A stretch of DNA of 64,000 nt from JAFMJV01 sp034436555 (GTDB lineage Bacteria > Chloroflexota > Limnocylindria > Limnocylindrales > CSP1-4), in NCBI GenBank assembly GCA_034436555.1, contig DAOTUU010000040.1, forward strand, positions 37,369 to 101,368, written 5' to 3'. Below are positions 42,867-54,900 of the stretch, one piece after another. The translations under genes and the position numbers were made by a program. The stretch's first letter is position 1. Each line of letters starts with the position of its first letter. Below the pieces are notes generated by a model. That model was not told the origin of the DNA. It worked only from the letters and a program-made list of their open reading frames with translations, and did not search any database.

Positions 42867-45800
42867 TCGCCCGTCCGGGTCCCAGCCACCCACCGGGTCA
42901 CCCTCGGCATAGGCGATCAGATGCCGGCTCATGGGGTTGCGGGGCTCCCCCAGCAGCGAGTCCTCGCTCACGAACCGCCCGAGCCCCGGGGCATACCACC
43001 TCGTCACGACCCAGGAGAGGCCCGTGGAGGTGTCGTTCCAGGAGCCCTGGAAGCGCCAGTCGGGGAGGCCCGATCCCGACGCGGCGGCCACATTGCCCCA
43101 CGGGTCGTAGCGCAGGGTGTTGACCACGGCCCCTGAGCCATCGGTGGACCAGGTGACGTCGCCGTGGCCATTCGTGCCCAGGTAGCGTGGCGTCGAGCTC
43201 GTGCCGGTCCATGTGGCGAGGCGCTCACCACCCCAGCCGTTGCCCACCTTGAGCTGGCTGGCGTTGGTGCCGTTGTCGACCACCTCGGACACCTGGGTGC
43301 TGGTGCCCACGTAGCGGAAGCGGATGGTCGAGCCACGGGCGACCGTCCGGAGGCGATCGAGGGCGTCGTAGGTGTAGGCGCTGATGAGCGCGTTGGTCGA
43401 GGAGTTGCGGACCTCCTTGAGCCGGCCCAGGCTGTCCCAGACGAGGGTCTGGCCAGGCTGGCCCGTCATCCGTCCATCGGCGTCGTGGGTGTAGCCCGAC
43501 GTCGTCATCCGGTCGGCCGCGTCATACGTGAGGGTGGACGGTGTGCCGGTGCCGATGGTCAGGCTGTCGCGGTTGGGGACCTTCTGCCAGCCATAGGCCT
43601 GGTTCGATCCGGTGCCCAGCGGCGAGGTGTAGGCGGTGAGGCGGCCGATGGCGTCGTAGGTGAACGACGCGGTCCCATTCGCAGGATCGCCCGTGACGGT
43701 CGATGCCTCCGACAGGCGCTGGCTTGCACGGTTGTAGGTGTAGGTGAGGGATGCCCGGGTGGGCGTGCCGCCGGAGCCCGTGGTGACCTTGGTCAGCAGG
43801 CGTCCGATGGTGTCGTAGCCGTGGGTGGTGGTGTTGGCGTTGGGGTCCGTCCGCGTGGATGGGGAGCCATCGGCACGGTAGGCGGTGGTGAACGCGCTCG
43901 CGGAGAGCGGCAGGGTGGCGCTGGTCTCGCGGCCGTGCTTGTCGAGGGCGAAGGTGCTCGTGCCCGAGGCGTCCGCACGCGACGGTGCCGTGAAGCTGTA
44001 GGACCAGGTGGTGTTCGCCGAGCCGTCATCGGGGGTCACGGAGGTCGGCCGGTCCAGCCGGTCGAACGTGGTGCTCATGGTGCCTGCCGGTCCCTGGGCG
44101 GAGGTCAGGCTGCCGTTGGCGTCATAGCCATAGGTGGTCGTGACGAGATCCGCGACCCGGGTCTTCATCCGGTTCGCGCTGTCATACGTCCAGGTGATGG
44201 CCACCGCCGGTGAGCCGACCCGGTTGGCCTGGGTGAGCCGGTTGCCGCGCTTGTCGTAGGTCCAGGCGACCGAGGCACTCAGGCCATCGGTGCGGCCGGT
44301 CATGCGACCGGCGGCATCGTAGGCGTAGGACTGGGTGTTGCCTCGGGCGTCGACCATCGAGGTCATGTTGCCACCCGCGTCATAGGTATACCGGGTGGAC
44401 AGGTCGCTCGTGGTGGTGCCGGTCACCGCGGTGGTGCAGGGGACCGCGAGGGACTGGAGATCGACCGTGGCGTTCTCGAGCACCCGGCAGAGACGCCCAC
44501 CACCGTCGTGGGCGTAACGGGTGGTGACGGTGCTCGTGCCGGCCGCGCCGTCCGAGGGCTTCGGTGCGGTCATGGCGAGCTGGTTGCCCGCGGCGTCGTA
44601 GGCGTAGGTGGTCGTGATGTTCGTGGTGGCGTTGACCGTGCCGGCGCCCGTGCAGGTGGCCGGGTCCGCGGGCGGGGTGGTGCCGGAGTCGGTGCAGTTC
44701 ACGATCTCGCTCATCACGCGGCCGTGCTCGTCATAGACCCGGCGGGTGACGATGAACGTGGTCCGGTCGGTGGTCGGGGCCTTGGTGGCGACATCGCGGC
44801 CGCGGTCGTCCGTGTAGAACCACGTGGTCAGGTTCTGGTCGGCCGAGGTCGGGGTGCCGCTCACGAAGTTCTCCGTGGTCCAGACGCGCTGGCCCTTGAC
44901 ATCGTATCCATGGCGGGTCTCCCGACCGTTGGGTGCGATCTCGGACGTCTGGTTGCCCTGCGCATCGTAGCCGTAGGTGGTGGTCAGGTTCCAGGTGGCG
45001 TCCGCGGTGCCGAGGCCGGTGCAGGTCTCCCAGGCGGTTGGGATGGTCGTCCCCGTCGTGGTGCAGTTCTGAACTGTCCTGGTCAGCCGGCCGTTGGCGT
45101 CATACCAGCTCCGGCCGATCGTGCCCCGCGGGTCCTTGGTCGCGATCTGGTTTCCCTGGAGGTCGTAGGCGTGCTCGGTGGTGAGGTTGAGCTTCCCTGT
45201 GCCCTTGTCCACGACGACCTTGGTGGGCCGGCCGTTCACGTCGTGGGTGCGCTCGGTGACGATGCCGTCGAGGGTCTCGGTGGTGACCGAGCCGTTGGCA
45301 TCGGTCGTGGTCGTCACGGTGATGCCGGAGCCGAGCCCCGTGCCGGTCGTCGTGCTCGTGAGCTGGTGCCCCAGGGCGTCGTAGGTGAGCGCGGTGACGG
45401 CGCCGATGGGATCGGTGGTCTGGCTGACCCAGCCCGCCTTGCCAGCGATGATGGTCGTGTCGTAGACGTTGGTGGTGGTCAGGTTCTGGTCGGCACCGCT
45501 GCCACCGGAGACGAAGTTGTCGATGTGCTTCGTGTGGCGGCCCGCGGTGTCCCACTCGTCCCTGGCCACGATGCCCCGCGGGTCCGTGGTCGTCGCGGTC
45601 TCGCCGTTGGCGGTGTAGGTGTAGGAGGTCGTCTCGAGGGTCGAGGTCGCGGTGGGGAACGGGATGGTGTCCAGGTTCGCTCCCGCGGCATACCAGTTCA
45701 ACTTGGTCGAGGTCACGTTGCCGGCGGCGTCGCGGTCGTGGATGGTCGCCACGAACGCCTGACTGGCGGCACGGCGCGCCTCGTTGACCGGGTCGATCTC

Positions 45801-48800
45801 GTAACGGAGGTCACCGCTGGTGGCGTCCACCCCCATGCGGGACGTGTCGCCATCGATGGTGGAGGTGAGCGGCTCCATGCGACCCGTCGGATAGGTGTGG
45901 GTGTCGGTCCGGGTGGGAGAGCCCGGGTAGGTGATGCTCGTCATCCGCCAGTCACCGTCGAAGACCATGGTCGTGACGTCGCTGTAAGGGTCGGTGATGC
46001 GGTCGACCTGGCCGACCTCGGTGTAGCGGTGGGTCGTGGGCTGCATCGTGCCCGCGGCATCGCGCAGGCCGATCGTGGTCTGGCGGTTGGCTGGGTCCCA
46101 GCTCCACTCCTGGAAGATGGTGTGGGCGCCCGAGGCCTCGCGGACGCCGACGGTCAGGCCGCGCATGTACATGTGGTCGACGTAGATGGGCGTGGTATAG
46201 CTCTGGCCACCGGGAGTCTGGAAGCGCAGGCCGAGCTCGGTCAGCGGACAGGTGGGGTCCTGGTCCACCGACTCGAGGTGCACCTCGTTCCAGGCGTTGG
46301 CGGTCAGGGCCGCGGTCACGCTCTGGGTGCCCGACGAGCAGTTGTTCGACGCCCGCATCGTGACGTTGATGGCGGGCGCGCCCGAGGACAGCCAGATCCA
46401 GGCGATCATCTCCTGGGGCGCGCTGTTCCAGCTCTTGGCCGGGCTGTAGGGGCGCACGATCTCGCTGTTCAGTGGCACGCCCGCCGAACCGAGCGTGGCC
46501 TTGAGGGAGCCCGACCCGGTGTAGGCGCGGTCGGTGGACTTGACGACTGTGCCCGTGGAGCCCGCCGCCATCTGCCAGCTCTCGGTGGTCGAGCTCTCCC
46601 AGCCGTGGAGGTTGCCGTAGTCGATGACCGACTGGTTGCCGTTGGGGTTGGTGACCGTGGCCAGCTGGTCCGCGACGGCGTAGCCGTAGGTGGTCGTGCG
46701 CTGCACGGACGTGCCCACCGCGTCCTTGATGGTGATGAGGTTGCCGTAGGAGTCGTAGCCGTACTCGAAGATGCGACCCGCCATGTCCGTGATCCGGTAC
46801 AGCCGGTTCGGGGATCCCGGTGCAGTCCACGTGAAGGTGGTCGTGCGGCCGATCTCGTCGGTGATCGTGGACAGGCGGTCGGAGCCGTCGTAGGCGTAGG
46901 TCAGGTGGTTGCCGTTGCGATCCTCGCGGCGCTTGAGCTTCCCGTTGGCGTCGAAGAACAGCTTCTCGCCACCGCTCGTCGCGGTCAGGGTCCAGACCTT
47001 GTTGGCGTCGGCGACCGGGTTGTTGACGTCCTTGACCAGGGTGTAGCCGTACTGGATGGGTGCCGTGTGGGTGCGGGTGCCGCTGACGATGTCGAGCTGG
47101 GTGAACACCCGGATGCGCCCGGTGCCGTCCTTGAACACGGTGGCATCGCCGCCCTGGATCTCGAACAGGCGCAGGTCCTGGCTGAAGCTCCAGCCCTCGC
47201 CGTAGACGGCCCACGAATCGGGGTTCGTCTTCTTCTGGCCGTAGGGGTCCTGGCCATTGAAGGTGTGCGTAAGGGCGACGGTGAAGCCGGGCGCACCGAT
47301 CGCGCTCGCCTCGTGCTGGAGCACGAGGTTGCCCGTGGCGGTGTTGACATAGCCGACCGTGCCACCGCCGTAGTCATAGCTGGTGTAGCTGTAGAGGTCG
47401 TCGATGCCCAGGCGCAGCTGCTTGATGTACGTGATCGTCAGCGCGGGCGAGCCGGCACCCGAGGCGGGGATGACCACGTTCTGGCCGTTGGAGCCGCTCG
47501 ACTGGAGGCCGATGCCGTGGTTGGCGTAATTGCCCCTCGCCCACTGGTGGGCGAGCTGGGTGAGCACGATGGAGTTGGCGCCGATGGCCGCGGTGGCCGA
47601 CTTCTGGGTGCTCCGGCCGGGCTTGGTGTTCCAGGTCACCGTCGAGGGCGACCAGGTGGACGTGTTGCGCATCACCACGAGGCCCATGCCCGACGTGCCC
47701 GAGCTGATGGTGAAGTCGAGGGTGGCGCGCACGATGGTGGCGTCGCGCGGGATGACGTCGAGGGAGGGGAAGGTGACGAGGGCCTCCTGGGCCTGACCGC
47801 CGGCGGTCTTGCCCACGGTGAGGGGCGACACACCGTTGTAGTTGGTGGTCGGATTGGCCGCCTGGATCATCACCGACGTGGACGACGCGGTGTCCGAGCG
47901 GCCGTTGCCGTAGTGGAAGGTGGGATCGATGATGACCGGGTACGTGCGTGCTGGGTCACGCAGCCAGTCGGCGTCGGGACGCACGTCGAGCAGCACGCGG
48001 CCGGGTGCGATCTGCGACAGCGATGTCACGACATCGGTGCTGATGCGCTCGTCGTACTCGAGCGTCTCGTCGCCATCGACCATGAAGGACGGCGGGATGT
48101 GGAACACGATCGTGCCGTCGGCGTCGAGAAGGTCGACGGAACCGTCAGCGGGGTCCCGGCGCGCCACGAGGTCGCCGATGCGCAGCTCGAAGGGGAACGA
48201 CAGCGACTCGCCCTCGGCGGGCGGCGCGGCGAGCACGATCTCCTCTTTGAGCATCCCGGCCTCGAGGCTGTAGCGCAGGTCGACACCATCGTCAGCACCG
48301 GTGAAGGTCATGACGTCGTCGACCGCGGCCGCGTCGTCGGGTGTCGTGCCCGGCAGCAGCACCTCGACGGTGGCGCCATCGGCGGTGAGTTCCACGAGAC
48401 GTCCCTGGTCGGCGGCGGCGTCCTCGGTCGAGAACCGGACCTGGAAGGGACCCGCGTCGCTGACGGCGGCGACCCCGTCGGTCTCCGCGAGCTGCTCGTC
48501 GGCGACCGCGATCGTGTCGTCGAACGGTCGCCACGCCCCTGACTCGTCCTGCCAGTTGACCGGGTCCACCGAGATCGTGGTGGTGTGGCTCCCGTCCGGG
48601 TTGAGGATGGTGCTCGTGAACTGGCTGTCCGCGCGTGTCTCACCGACGGCGAGCACCGCATCGGCGGGCCGCTCGGTGAGCCCCATCACGTGCTCGAGAC
48701 CCGTCATCCGCTCGAACGCACGGGGCTGGTCCCGGTTGACCTCTGACTGGCTCATGTCCGGCGTGCTGAAGTCGCGATGGACGGGCTCGGTGTCGGCCTG

Positions 48801-48935
48801 GGTCAGCGCGACCACGGGCACGGACGCGGCGAGCGTGCCGACCATCACGAGGGCGAGCGCCAGCGGCGCCAGCGCACAGCGCACGCCGGCGCGGCGCGCC
48901 ATGTCAGCCGACAGACCGGACCGGACACCGTTCAT
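42324..48935 (-). CDS. RHS/YD-repeat polymorphic toxin, 2203 aa
   Basis: A secreted giant. The start at 48935 (MNGVRSGLSADM) has AGGAGGGG upstream and a signal peptide (APLALALVMVGTLAASVPVVA). A beta-rich region (to about 450) ends in a DNRLRE-type domain (SSTSVMIQAANPTTNYNG, then SGSNGQNVVIP). Then come over 1400 residues of YD repeats (TYGYDANGSLTS and similar), expected to form a closed cocoon. The RHS core motif is RYDPWGNVAAASGSGLPDWRF ... FVSEDSLLG ... WDPDGR, where the tip is normally cut off. A 180-residue toxin tip follows. The ATG overlaps the upstream RHS gene by four bases, and the immunity gene follows. Confidence 0.92.
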   Translation of the reverse strand: MNGVRSGLSADMARRAGVRCALAPLALALVMVGTLAASVPVVALTQADTEPVHRDFSTPDMSQSEVNRDQPRAFERMTGLEHVMGLTERPADAVLAVGETRADSQFTSTILNPDGSHTTTISVDPVNWQDESGAWRPFDDTIAVADEQLAETDGVAAVSDAGPFQVRFSTEDAAADQGRLVELTADGATVEVLLPGTTPDDAAAVDDVMTFTGADDGVDLRYSLEAGMLKEEIVLAAPPAEGESLSFPFELRIGDLVARRDPADGSVDLLDADGTIVFHIPPSFMVDGDETLEYDERISTDVVTSLSQIAPGRVLLDVRPDADWLRDPARTYPVIIDPTFHYGNGRSDTASSTSVMIQAANPTTNYNGVSPLTVGKTAGGQAQEALVTFPSLDVIPRDATIVRATLDFTISSGTSGMGLVVMRNTSTWSPSTVTWNTKPGRSTQKSATAAIGANSIVLTQLAHQWARGNYANHGIGLQSSGSNGQNVVIPASGAGSPALTITYIKQLRLGIDDLYSYTSYDYGGGTVGYVNTATGNLVLQHEASAIGAPGFTVALTHTFNGQDPYGQKKTNPDSWAVYGEGWSFSQDLRLFEIQGGDATVFKDGTGRIRVFTQLDIVSGTRTHTAPIQYGYTLVKDVNNPVADANKVWTLTATSGGEKLFFDANGKLKRREDRNGNHLTYAYDGSDRLSTITDEIGRTTTFTWTAPGSPNRLYRITDMAGRIFEYGYDSYGNLITIKDAVGTSVQRTTTYGYAVADQLATVTNPNGNQSVIDYGNLHGWESSTTESWQMAAGSTGTVVKSTDRAYTGSGSLKATLGSAGVPLNSEIVRPYSPAKSWNSAPQEMIAWIWLSSGAPAINVTMRASNNCSSGTQSVTAALTANAWNEVHLESVDQDPTCPLTELGLRFQTPGGQSYTTPIYVDHMYMRGLTVGVREASGAHTIFQEWSWDPANRQTTIGLRDAAGTMQPTTHRYTEVGQVDRITDPYSDVTTMVFDGDWRMTSITYPGSPTRTDTHTYPTGRMEPLTSTIDGDTSRMGVDATSGDLRYEIDPVNEARRAASQAFVATIHDRDAAGNVTSTKLNWYAAGANLDTIPFPTATSTLETTSYTYTANGETATTTDPRGIVARDEWDTAGRHTKHIDNFVSGGSGADQNLTTTNVYDTTIIAGKAGWVSQTTDPIGAVTALTYDALGHQLTSTTTGTGLGSGITVTTTTDANGSVTTETLDGIVTERTHDVNGRPTKVVVDKGTGKLNLTTEHAYDLQGNQIATKDPRGTIGRSWYDANGRLTRTVQNCTTTGTTIPTAWETCTGLGTADATWNLTTTYGYDAQGNQTSEIAPNGRETRHGYDVKGQRVWTTENFVSGTPTSADQNLTTWFYTDDRGRDVATKAPTTDRTTFIVTRRVYDEHGRVMSEIVNCTDSGTTPPADPATCTGAGTVNATTNITTTYAYDAAGNQLAMTAPKPSDGAAGTSTVTTRYAHDGGGRLCRVLENATVDLQSLAVPCTTAVTGTTTSDLSTRYTYDAGGNMTSMVDARGNTQSYAYDAAGRMTGRTDGLSASVAWTYDKRGNRLTQANRVGSPAVAITWTYDSANRMKTRVADLVTTTYGYDANGSLTSAQGPAGTMSTTFDRLDRPTSVTPDDGSANTTWSYSFTAPSRADASGTSTFALDKHGRETSATLPLSASAFTTAYRADGSPSTRTDPNANTTTHGYDTIGRLLTKVTTGSGGTPTRASLTYTYNRASQRLSEASTVTGDPANGTASFTYDAIGRLTAYTSPLGTGSNQAYGWQKVPNRDSLTIGTGTPSTLTYDAADRMTTSGYTHDADGRMTGQPGQTLVWDSLGRLKEVRNSSTNALISAYTYDALDRLRTVARGSTIRFRYVGTSTQVSEVVDNGTNASQLKVGNGWGGERLATWTGTSSTPRYLGTNGHGDVTWSTDGSGAVVNTLRYDPWGNVAAASGSGLPDWRFQGSWNDTSTGLSWVVTRWYAPGLGRFVSEDSLLGEPRNPMSRHLIAYAEGDPVGGWDPDGRQTACTVDIKWVWLSCEGIKIGLVALAALATAVGTVIVSKIAANPPAVIAIPRYKYVVYPIDYYKFDTKLKCANIGERQSRVNLFTWLIAPCHTMPRIIGKMPRPEKLGLNQLWISQQIRARSIINDIGPCVSPPSITSPYYGLERGSIRAAGYPRLTWFGDNNPWEAPPPFAGGDCPYVP

Positions 48936-51900
48936 CGGATCCCCTCCTGTGGCCGGGATGGCCCGGCGCCGTCGCTCGTACTGTCGATGGGTCCGGTCAC
49001 GACCCGGCCGAGGGCGGGCGCGGTGAAGCGCCCGCCCCGCCAGGTGAGACCGGTGATGGGGTCGTAGAGGGCGCCGCCGGCACGCAGGAGCGGCAGGCCG
49101 GCGCCGGATGCCGCGAGGACCTCGCCCCACGGGTCGTAGCGGAGGGTCGCGAGCGGCGTGCCATCGACATCGGTGACGAGCACGATGTCGTCCGCGGCGT
49201 CGCGGCCGTACAGGCGGACGGCGCCAATCGCGGGGTCACGCTCACCCAGCGGCTCGCCGTCGGGTCCGGTGATGATGTCCACGGTGCTTCGACCGTCGGC
49301 GTCGGCGAACCCGGCGATCGCGGAGCCGATCCCCGCGTACCGGATCCGCAGCACGTCGTCGCTGTGGGCGACCGAGACGAGCCGGTCGAGGGCGTCGTAG
49401 GCATAGCGGGCGAGGACGGTGTCGGTGGTCGCCGATCGCACCACGACCAGGCGCCCGAGCGCATCACAGGTGAACCTCAGGCCATCGATGTCAGCGCACC
49501 CGACCGGCCCGTCATCCGTGCCGCCGCCGGCGTCGGGCCAGGCGACCGGGTCGCCGGGCGTGGCGCGGCCGTAGCCTGCGGGGAGCGGGCCGGCTGCGCG
49601 GATGACGCGGCCCTGGACATCGTGGTCCAGGATCATCGTGCCGGTTGCCGGGTCGCCGGTGATGTCCGATGTCACCGACACGACGAGGCCCGCCGCGTTC
49701 CGGAGGAGGTCGATGGAACCGGTCCGGCTCCCCGCCGCGTCCTGCCAGGCCATGGCCGTGAGGCGCCCATCGGTATCGTGGCGCAGCCGCATCCCGGCGC
49801 CTGAGGGAGCGATGAGCGCGGTCAGGACTCCAACCGCGTCGCGCTCGAACCGGAAGGGATCGACGGCGAACGGCGTCACCAGCGACGCGGTCCGCCCGGC
49901 GTCGTCGAGCCCCACCCGGTACGTTCCCGAGGCATCGGTCCGGACCACGCCGTCTGGGCGGTACGTCCAGGTCGACTCGGTACCGTCCTGCGCCGTCACG
50001 CGCAGCGGGCGACCGTGGATGTCGCGCTCGACGGTGACGATGCCGTCCGGCCCCGTGGCAGCGAGCAGGTCGCCCGCGGCGTCATACCGGTAGGTGGTGA
50101 CCGTGTCCCCTGCCTCCCGGCGCACGGCGCGACCCGCCGCGTCGAACGTCCAGCGGACCGACAGCGTGCCCGTCGCAGATACGTCCGTGCGCTCGACGAT
50201 GCGTCCCAGCTCGTCATGGCGCCACGTGGTGCGACCACCGGGACCGTCGCGCTCCACGAGGCGACCCAGGTCGTCATGTCGGTACCGCACCCCGGTGCCG
50301 TCGGGACCGATGACCGAGATCACCGCGCCGGTCGCATCGCGACGGATGGTCGTGACGAGGTCGCCGCCATCGGCCGGGACCGGGTCGTTGCACGGGTCCG
50401 CGAGCCCGGCGGGATCGATGGTCGCCGCCACGATCGTGCGGCAGCGCCGCCCGGCATCGTCGTGGGCGTGGCGGATGCGCAGAAGCGATGTCCCGTCGGC
50501 GCCGTCCCGCGGGTCGGGCGTGACCTCGAGCACCAGGCGCCCGGCGGCATCCCGGATGCGATCGGGGACGACCGGAGCGTCGGCACGGGCGACCGTAGCC
50601 GCCGGCGTCGCGCCCAGGTTCCAGGTGCCGTCCCGCGGACCGGTGCCCTCGCAGGTCGCCCAGGCATCGCCCGGCGGCGTGCCGTCATCGCTGCAGCCGA
50701 CGAGGGTCTCGACGATCCCTCCCTGGTCGTCCCGTCGATGGATGGTCACCCTGCCGCGGGCATCGCGCTCGGCCACGACCCGCCCGTCCGCGTCGAAGGC
50801 CCACCGCCGGGTGATCGCGAGCCCGTCGGGGTCGACGATCTCCGCGATCACGTGACCGGCGGCGTCGTGCAGCCAGTCGGTGCGCACGTCTCCACCATCC
50901 GCTCTCACCACGCGCGACACCAGCCGGCCGTCCCCGTCGTAGCGCAGGTCGGTGACCACGTTCGTGTCCCCGTCATGGGGCCCGGTGCCGGTGCAGGTCG
51001 CGGCATCGGTGTCGCCCGCGTCCACGCACGCATCGATGCGTCGCACGACCCGGCCTCGGTCGTCGGTGATGAAGCGCGTGATGGTGCCCGCCGGGTCGAC
51101 CACGGCGACCAGCGAGCCGAGGTCGTCATACCGCTGGCGGGTGACGAGGTCGGCGCCGTCGCGCATCGGGATGGTGACCCGCGTCACCCGCCCGAGGGCG
51201 TCGTACCCGTAGGTGGTGCGCCGACCCGTCGGGTCGGTGACGTCGGTGACCAGGCCCGCGATGCCGTCGGGGGAATCGCCGTGGGCGAGGATGGTCGTGG
51301 CGGCTTCGCCTGAGGGGTCCAGGACCAGGGCGATCGGGCGGCCGTCGGCGTCGCGCTCGATCCGGTGCTCGATGTCCGCGGGGACATCCAGCACGGCGAG
51401 CGGGTCCGGAGCCGTGGGGCGGGGATCGGGCGGCGCACCGGGTCCGCTCGCCCGGGGCGCGTCGTCGGGGGTCGCGGGCTCGCCGTCGGGTGTGAGCACG
51501 CGGGTTTCACCATCGGTGGGCTCCAGGCGCCAGGCGAGCGCCTCCCCACCGGCACCCCGGCCGCGGATCGGCACGATGGCGGTGAGCCGCCCGTTCTCCA
51601 TGCGCAGGCGCGTGGTGGCACCCATCGGGTCCGTGATCGAGGCGAGCGAGCCATCCTCGTAGGCAAGGGTCCAGGTACGGCCGGCCGGGTCGGTGGCGCT
51701 GACCACGAGACCGGTCACCGGGTCGAGGCCCAGCACCGTGGATCGCCCGGCAGCGTCGGTCGCGGTCGCCGCGGTCGCGGTCCACGCGAGGTCGAGACCG
51801 AGGCCATCGCCATCCTCGATGCGCAGCAGCCGGCCGGGCGCGGTCGCCTCGAACACCAGCACACCGGCGTCCGGACCGTGCAGCTCGAGGGTGACCGCGT

Positions 51901-54900
51901 CGGCGGTCGCCGCAAGCGACCAGGCGCTGCCGTCCGCACCCACCCACCGATCGTCGAGCCGCACGAAGGGCACGTCGGTGCCATCGGGCGCGTGCCAGAC
52001 GACGAGGCCGTCGGCGATGGTCAGCGACTGGGTCAGCTCGCTGCGCCAGCCACCCAGCAGGGACGCACGCGTGGGGCGGCCCTCGCGGTATCGGAGGATC
52101 AGGGTGTGGTCGGGCCCGGCGACCGGGATGTCGAACAGCGAGCGCTGCACCCGCACGTCCCCGTCAGCGGGCAGCTCGACCGTGAAGCCCGGCGGGATGG
52201 TGAAGGCCTCACCCGTCCCGGCGGCGATCGGCGGCGGCGCGTTGTCGAGGTACACGTCCGTGGACACCGTGGTCTCGTTGCCGGCCACGTCCCGGACCAC
52301 GAGGCGGACGCCCCACGTGCCGGTCAGGGCGGGTCCGTCCGCGGACACCGTCGCCCAGGTCGCCAGCGGTCCCGCTTCGGGGACCGCCACGCTCATCTCC
52401 GCCGCGGCCGGATCCAGGGGCTGCCAGGCGCCGGTCGCGGATCCGCCGGGCGCCACATCGATGCGGTATCCCGCGAGACCCGCATCGACGGCGGTCCCGG
52501 TCAGCACGGCGTCACCGCGCAGCACCCCACCGTCGAGGGTCGCGATGGGCGCGGTGTTGTCGACCGTGACACAGCGCTCGAGCGCTGGACCGTCCGGGAC
52601 GTCGGCGGCGAGCCGCAGGCGGTAGGGGCCGTCGGACACACCGGTCGTGTCCCAGGTCGCGAAGGTGCGATCCGCGAGCGGCATCACGCCCGTCGCGATC
52701 CCCATGGGCGGGTCCGTGTCGGTGGCCACGCAACCGGGGAGCGCGGTGAGCGACCACGGCGTGCCGTCGGGCAGGCCGGGCTCACCGGTGATCAGGACCG
52801 CCGCCCGCACCGTCGCACCGTCGGTCGGCGCATCGATGACCATCGGCGCGGTCGACGGGGACGGGACCGGGGAGCTCTCGGGCCCGATCGACGGTGACGG
52901 CTCGGGGTCCGGGCTCGGCGCGGGTGATGCCGAGGGCTCGGGCGAGGCGGCGGGCGATGGCTTCGGAGCGACGGACGGGTCCGGAGCGGCGGACGGCGTC
53001 CCGGTCGGCGGGGCGCTCGGCGCGGTCGACGGCGTCCCGGTCGGCGGGGCGCTCGGCGCGGTCGACGGCGTCCCGGTGGGCGGGGCGCTCGGTGATGGCG
53101 GCGGGTCGGGCACGGAGAACATGGCGCCCGCCCATCGCGACCAGCTCGTCCCATCCGAGACGCGCACCCGCCAGTGGTGGGTCACGCCCGGAGCGAGCAG
53201 TGCGGGGTCGACGGTCCATGTCGCCCGCCGACCATCGACGACGCCGCTGGCGGCGACGACCGACCCGAAGCCGGTATCGGTGGCGACCTCGACCTCGAAC
53301 GCGGCCTGCCGATCATCGCCGCCGGGCCAGCCGTCGTCATAGGACCAGGTGAGGACGCCATCTGCGTCGGTCGCCCCGTCGACGGGCGAGACGGGGGTCA
53401 CCACCGGCCGATGCCAGGCGACCCGCAGGCGCGGGCCGTCGAGGATCCGTCGATCGCCGGTCGCGATCCGTCGCCAGAAGGCGCGGCCGCGGTCGCGCGT
53501 GGTCAGCAGCAGGCCATGCCCGTCGCCATCACGGGACCAGGCGCGGATGGTGTCGGTGAGGTCCGTGACCGCGATCCGCCCCTGGCTGGTCGCAAGGGTG
53601 TCGGGGTCGTCACCCGCGAGGCGCGTGGTCTCCGGGCGGTCCGTCCAGGTCACACGACCGGCGCGCCAGGGCCCGGTCACCCCGAGCACATCGAGCGTCC
53701 GCGGGCTGTCGGCCTGATGCGAGGCCATCAGGCGCAGGCTGGCGGACCTGACCGTCACGTCGACCAGGAACGCGGACAGGTCGGGGAAGTCGAGGAGCAC
53801 CCGATCGACGGTCCCCGGCGCCCAGGGCGCGCGGCCCAGCCACAGCTCGCTCACGAACGGGGCGTCCGGCCGGGTGCGCTCGTCGAAGGTCGTATCGGGG
53901 AATCCCTCGGCGATGGACGTGGTCCCGGAGCGTCCGGGATCGGCCGGCAGGGTGAGGCCCAGGTCGATCGACACCGGATACGTCACGGCGCCCGCGGCCC
54001 GGGCATCGATGGACAGCACCAGCGCGGTGCGGTCACCGCGGGGTTCGATCTCCATCGTGACGGCATCGACGGTGCGACCGGCGTCATCGCCCGGGGTCTC
54101 CGAGGAATCGGTCAGCAGGGGTCGGGGCATCGCGGCGATGACCGAGCCGTCGGCGTCCAGCAGCTCCAGGCCGCCGTCGTCCGCGGTCCGGACGGTGAGG
54201 CCGGGAGCATCGAGCAGCAGCACCCACCGATCGGCCGCCGCGGCCTCGTCGACGAGCAGGAACGTGACGGCGCCCGTCGCCCGGGGGACGACCCGCAGGG
54301 TGACACCCGTCCCCAGCGCATCGACGAGATCGGCACGCCGTCCGCGCTCGTCGGTGGCGGGCAGGAGGCCGGCCGCCGCGTCCGCACGACGCGACGTCAG
54401 CGCGAGGCGGACGCGTCGCTCGCCGGCGCGCAGCACGAGGAAGCCATCGGGATGGGCGGCGGCGCGGACGATCACGCTCGTGGGTGCGCGCTCGGAGGTG
54501 ACCGCACCGTCCGCGTCGGGCTCACCGAAGCCCGGGTCGATGGGCTCGAGGTCTCCGTCGGGCGCAGCGCGGAAGAAGACGGGGTCCGCGAAGAACTCGG
54601 TGACGAGGGAGCCGTCGGGTCGGCGGTAGGTGCGGGATGCCTCGGTGCGCAGCTCGGTGAGCTCGTCGCCATGGATGGGCTCGTCGGGCCTGGGCTCGGG
54701 GGTGGCCGTGGGCTCGGGCGTCGGATCCGGGGTGGTGTCGGGGGCGTCGGAGCGACCCGGTCGCGGGGTGCGAGCGGGATCCGGCCCCTGGGTGGTGTCG
54801 GGTCGGGCCGTGGGACCGGGATCGTCGGTGGGCGCCGGGCCGGGCGTCCCGCCAGCGTCCGGCGATGCGTCGGCCTGGGCGAGCGCCGTGGTCCGGGGTC

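Noticed and set aside
44508..48542. Plus-strand open frame of 1344 codons antisense to the second RHS gene
   Set aside because: Composition is Gly/Val/Arg/Ala-rich shadow of a highly GC-biased repeat gene; no domain pattern, while the minus frame shows clear YD repeats.
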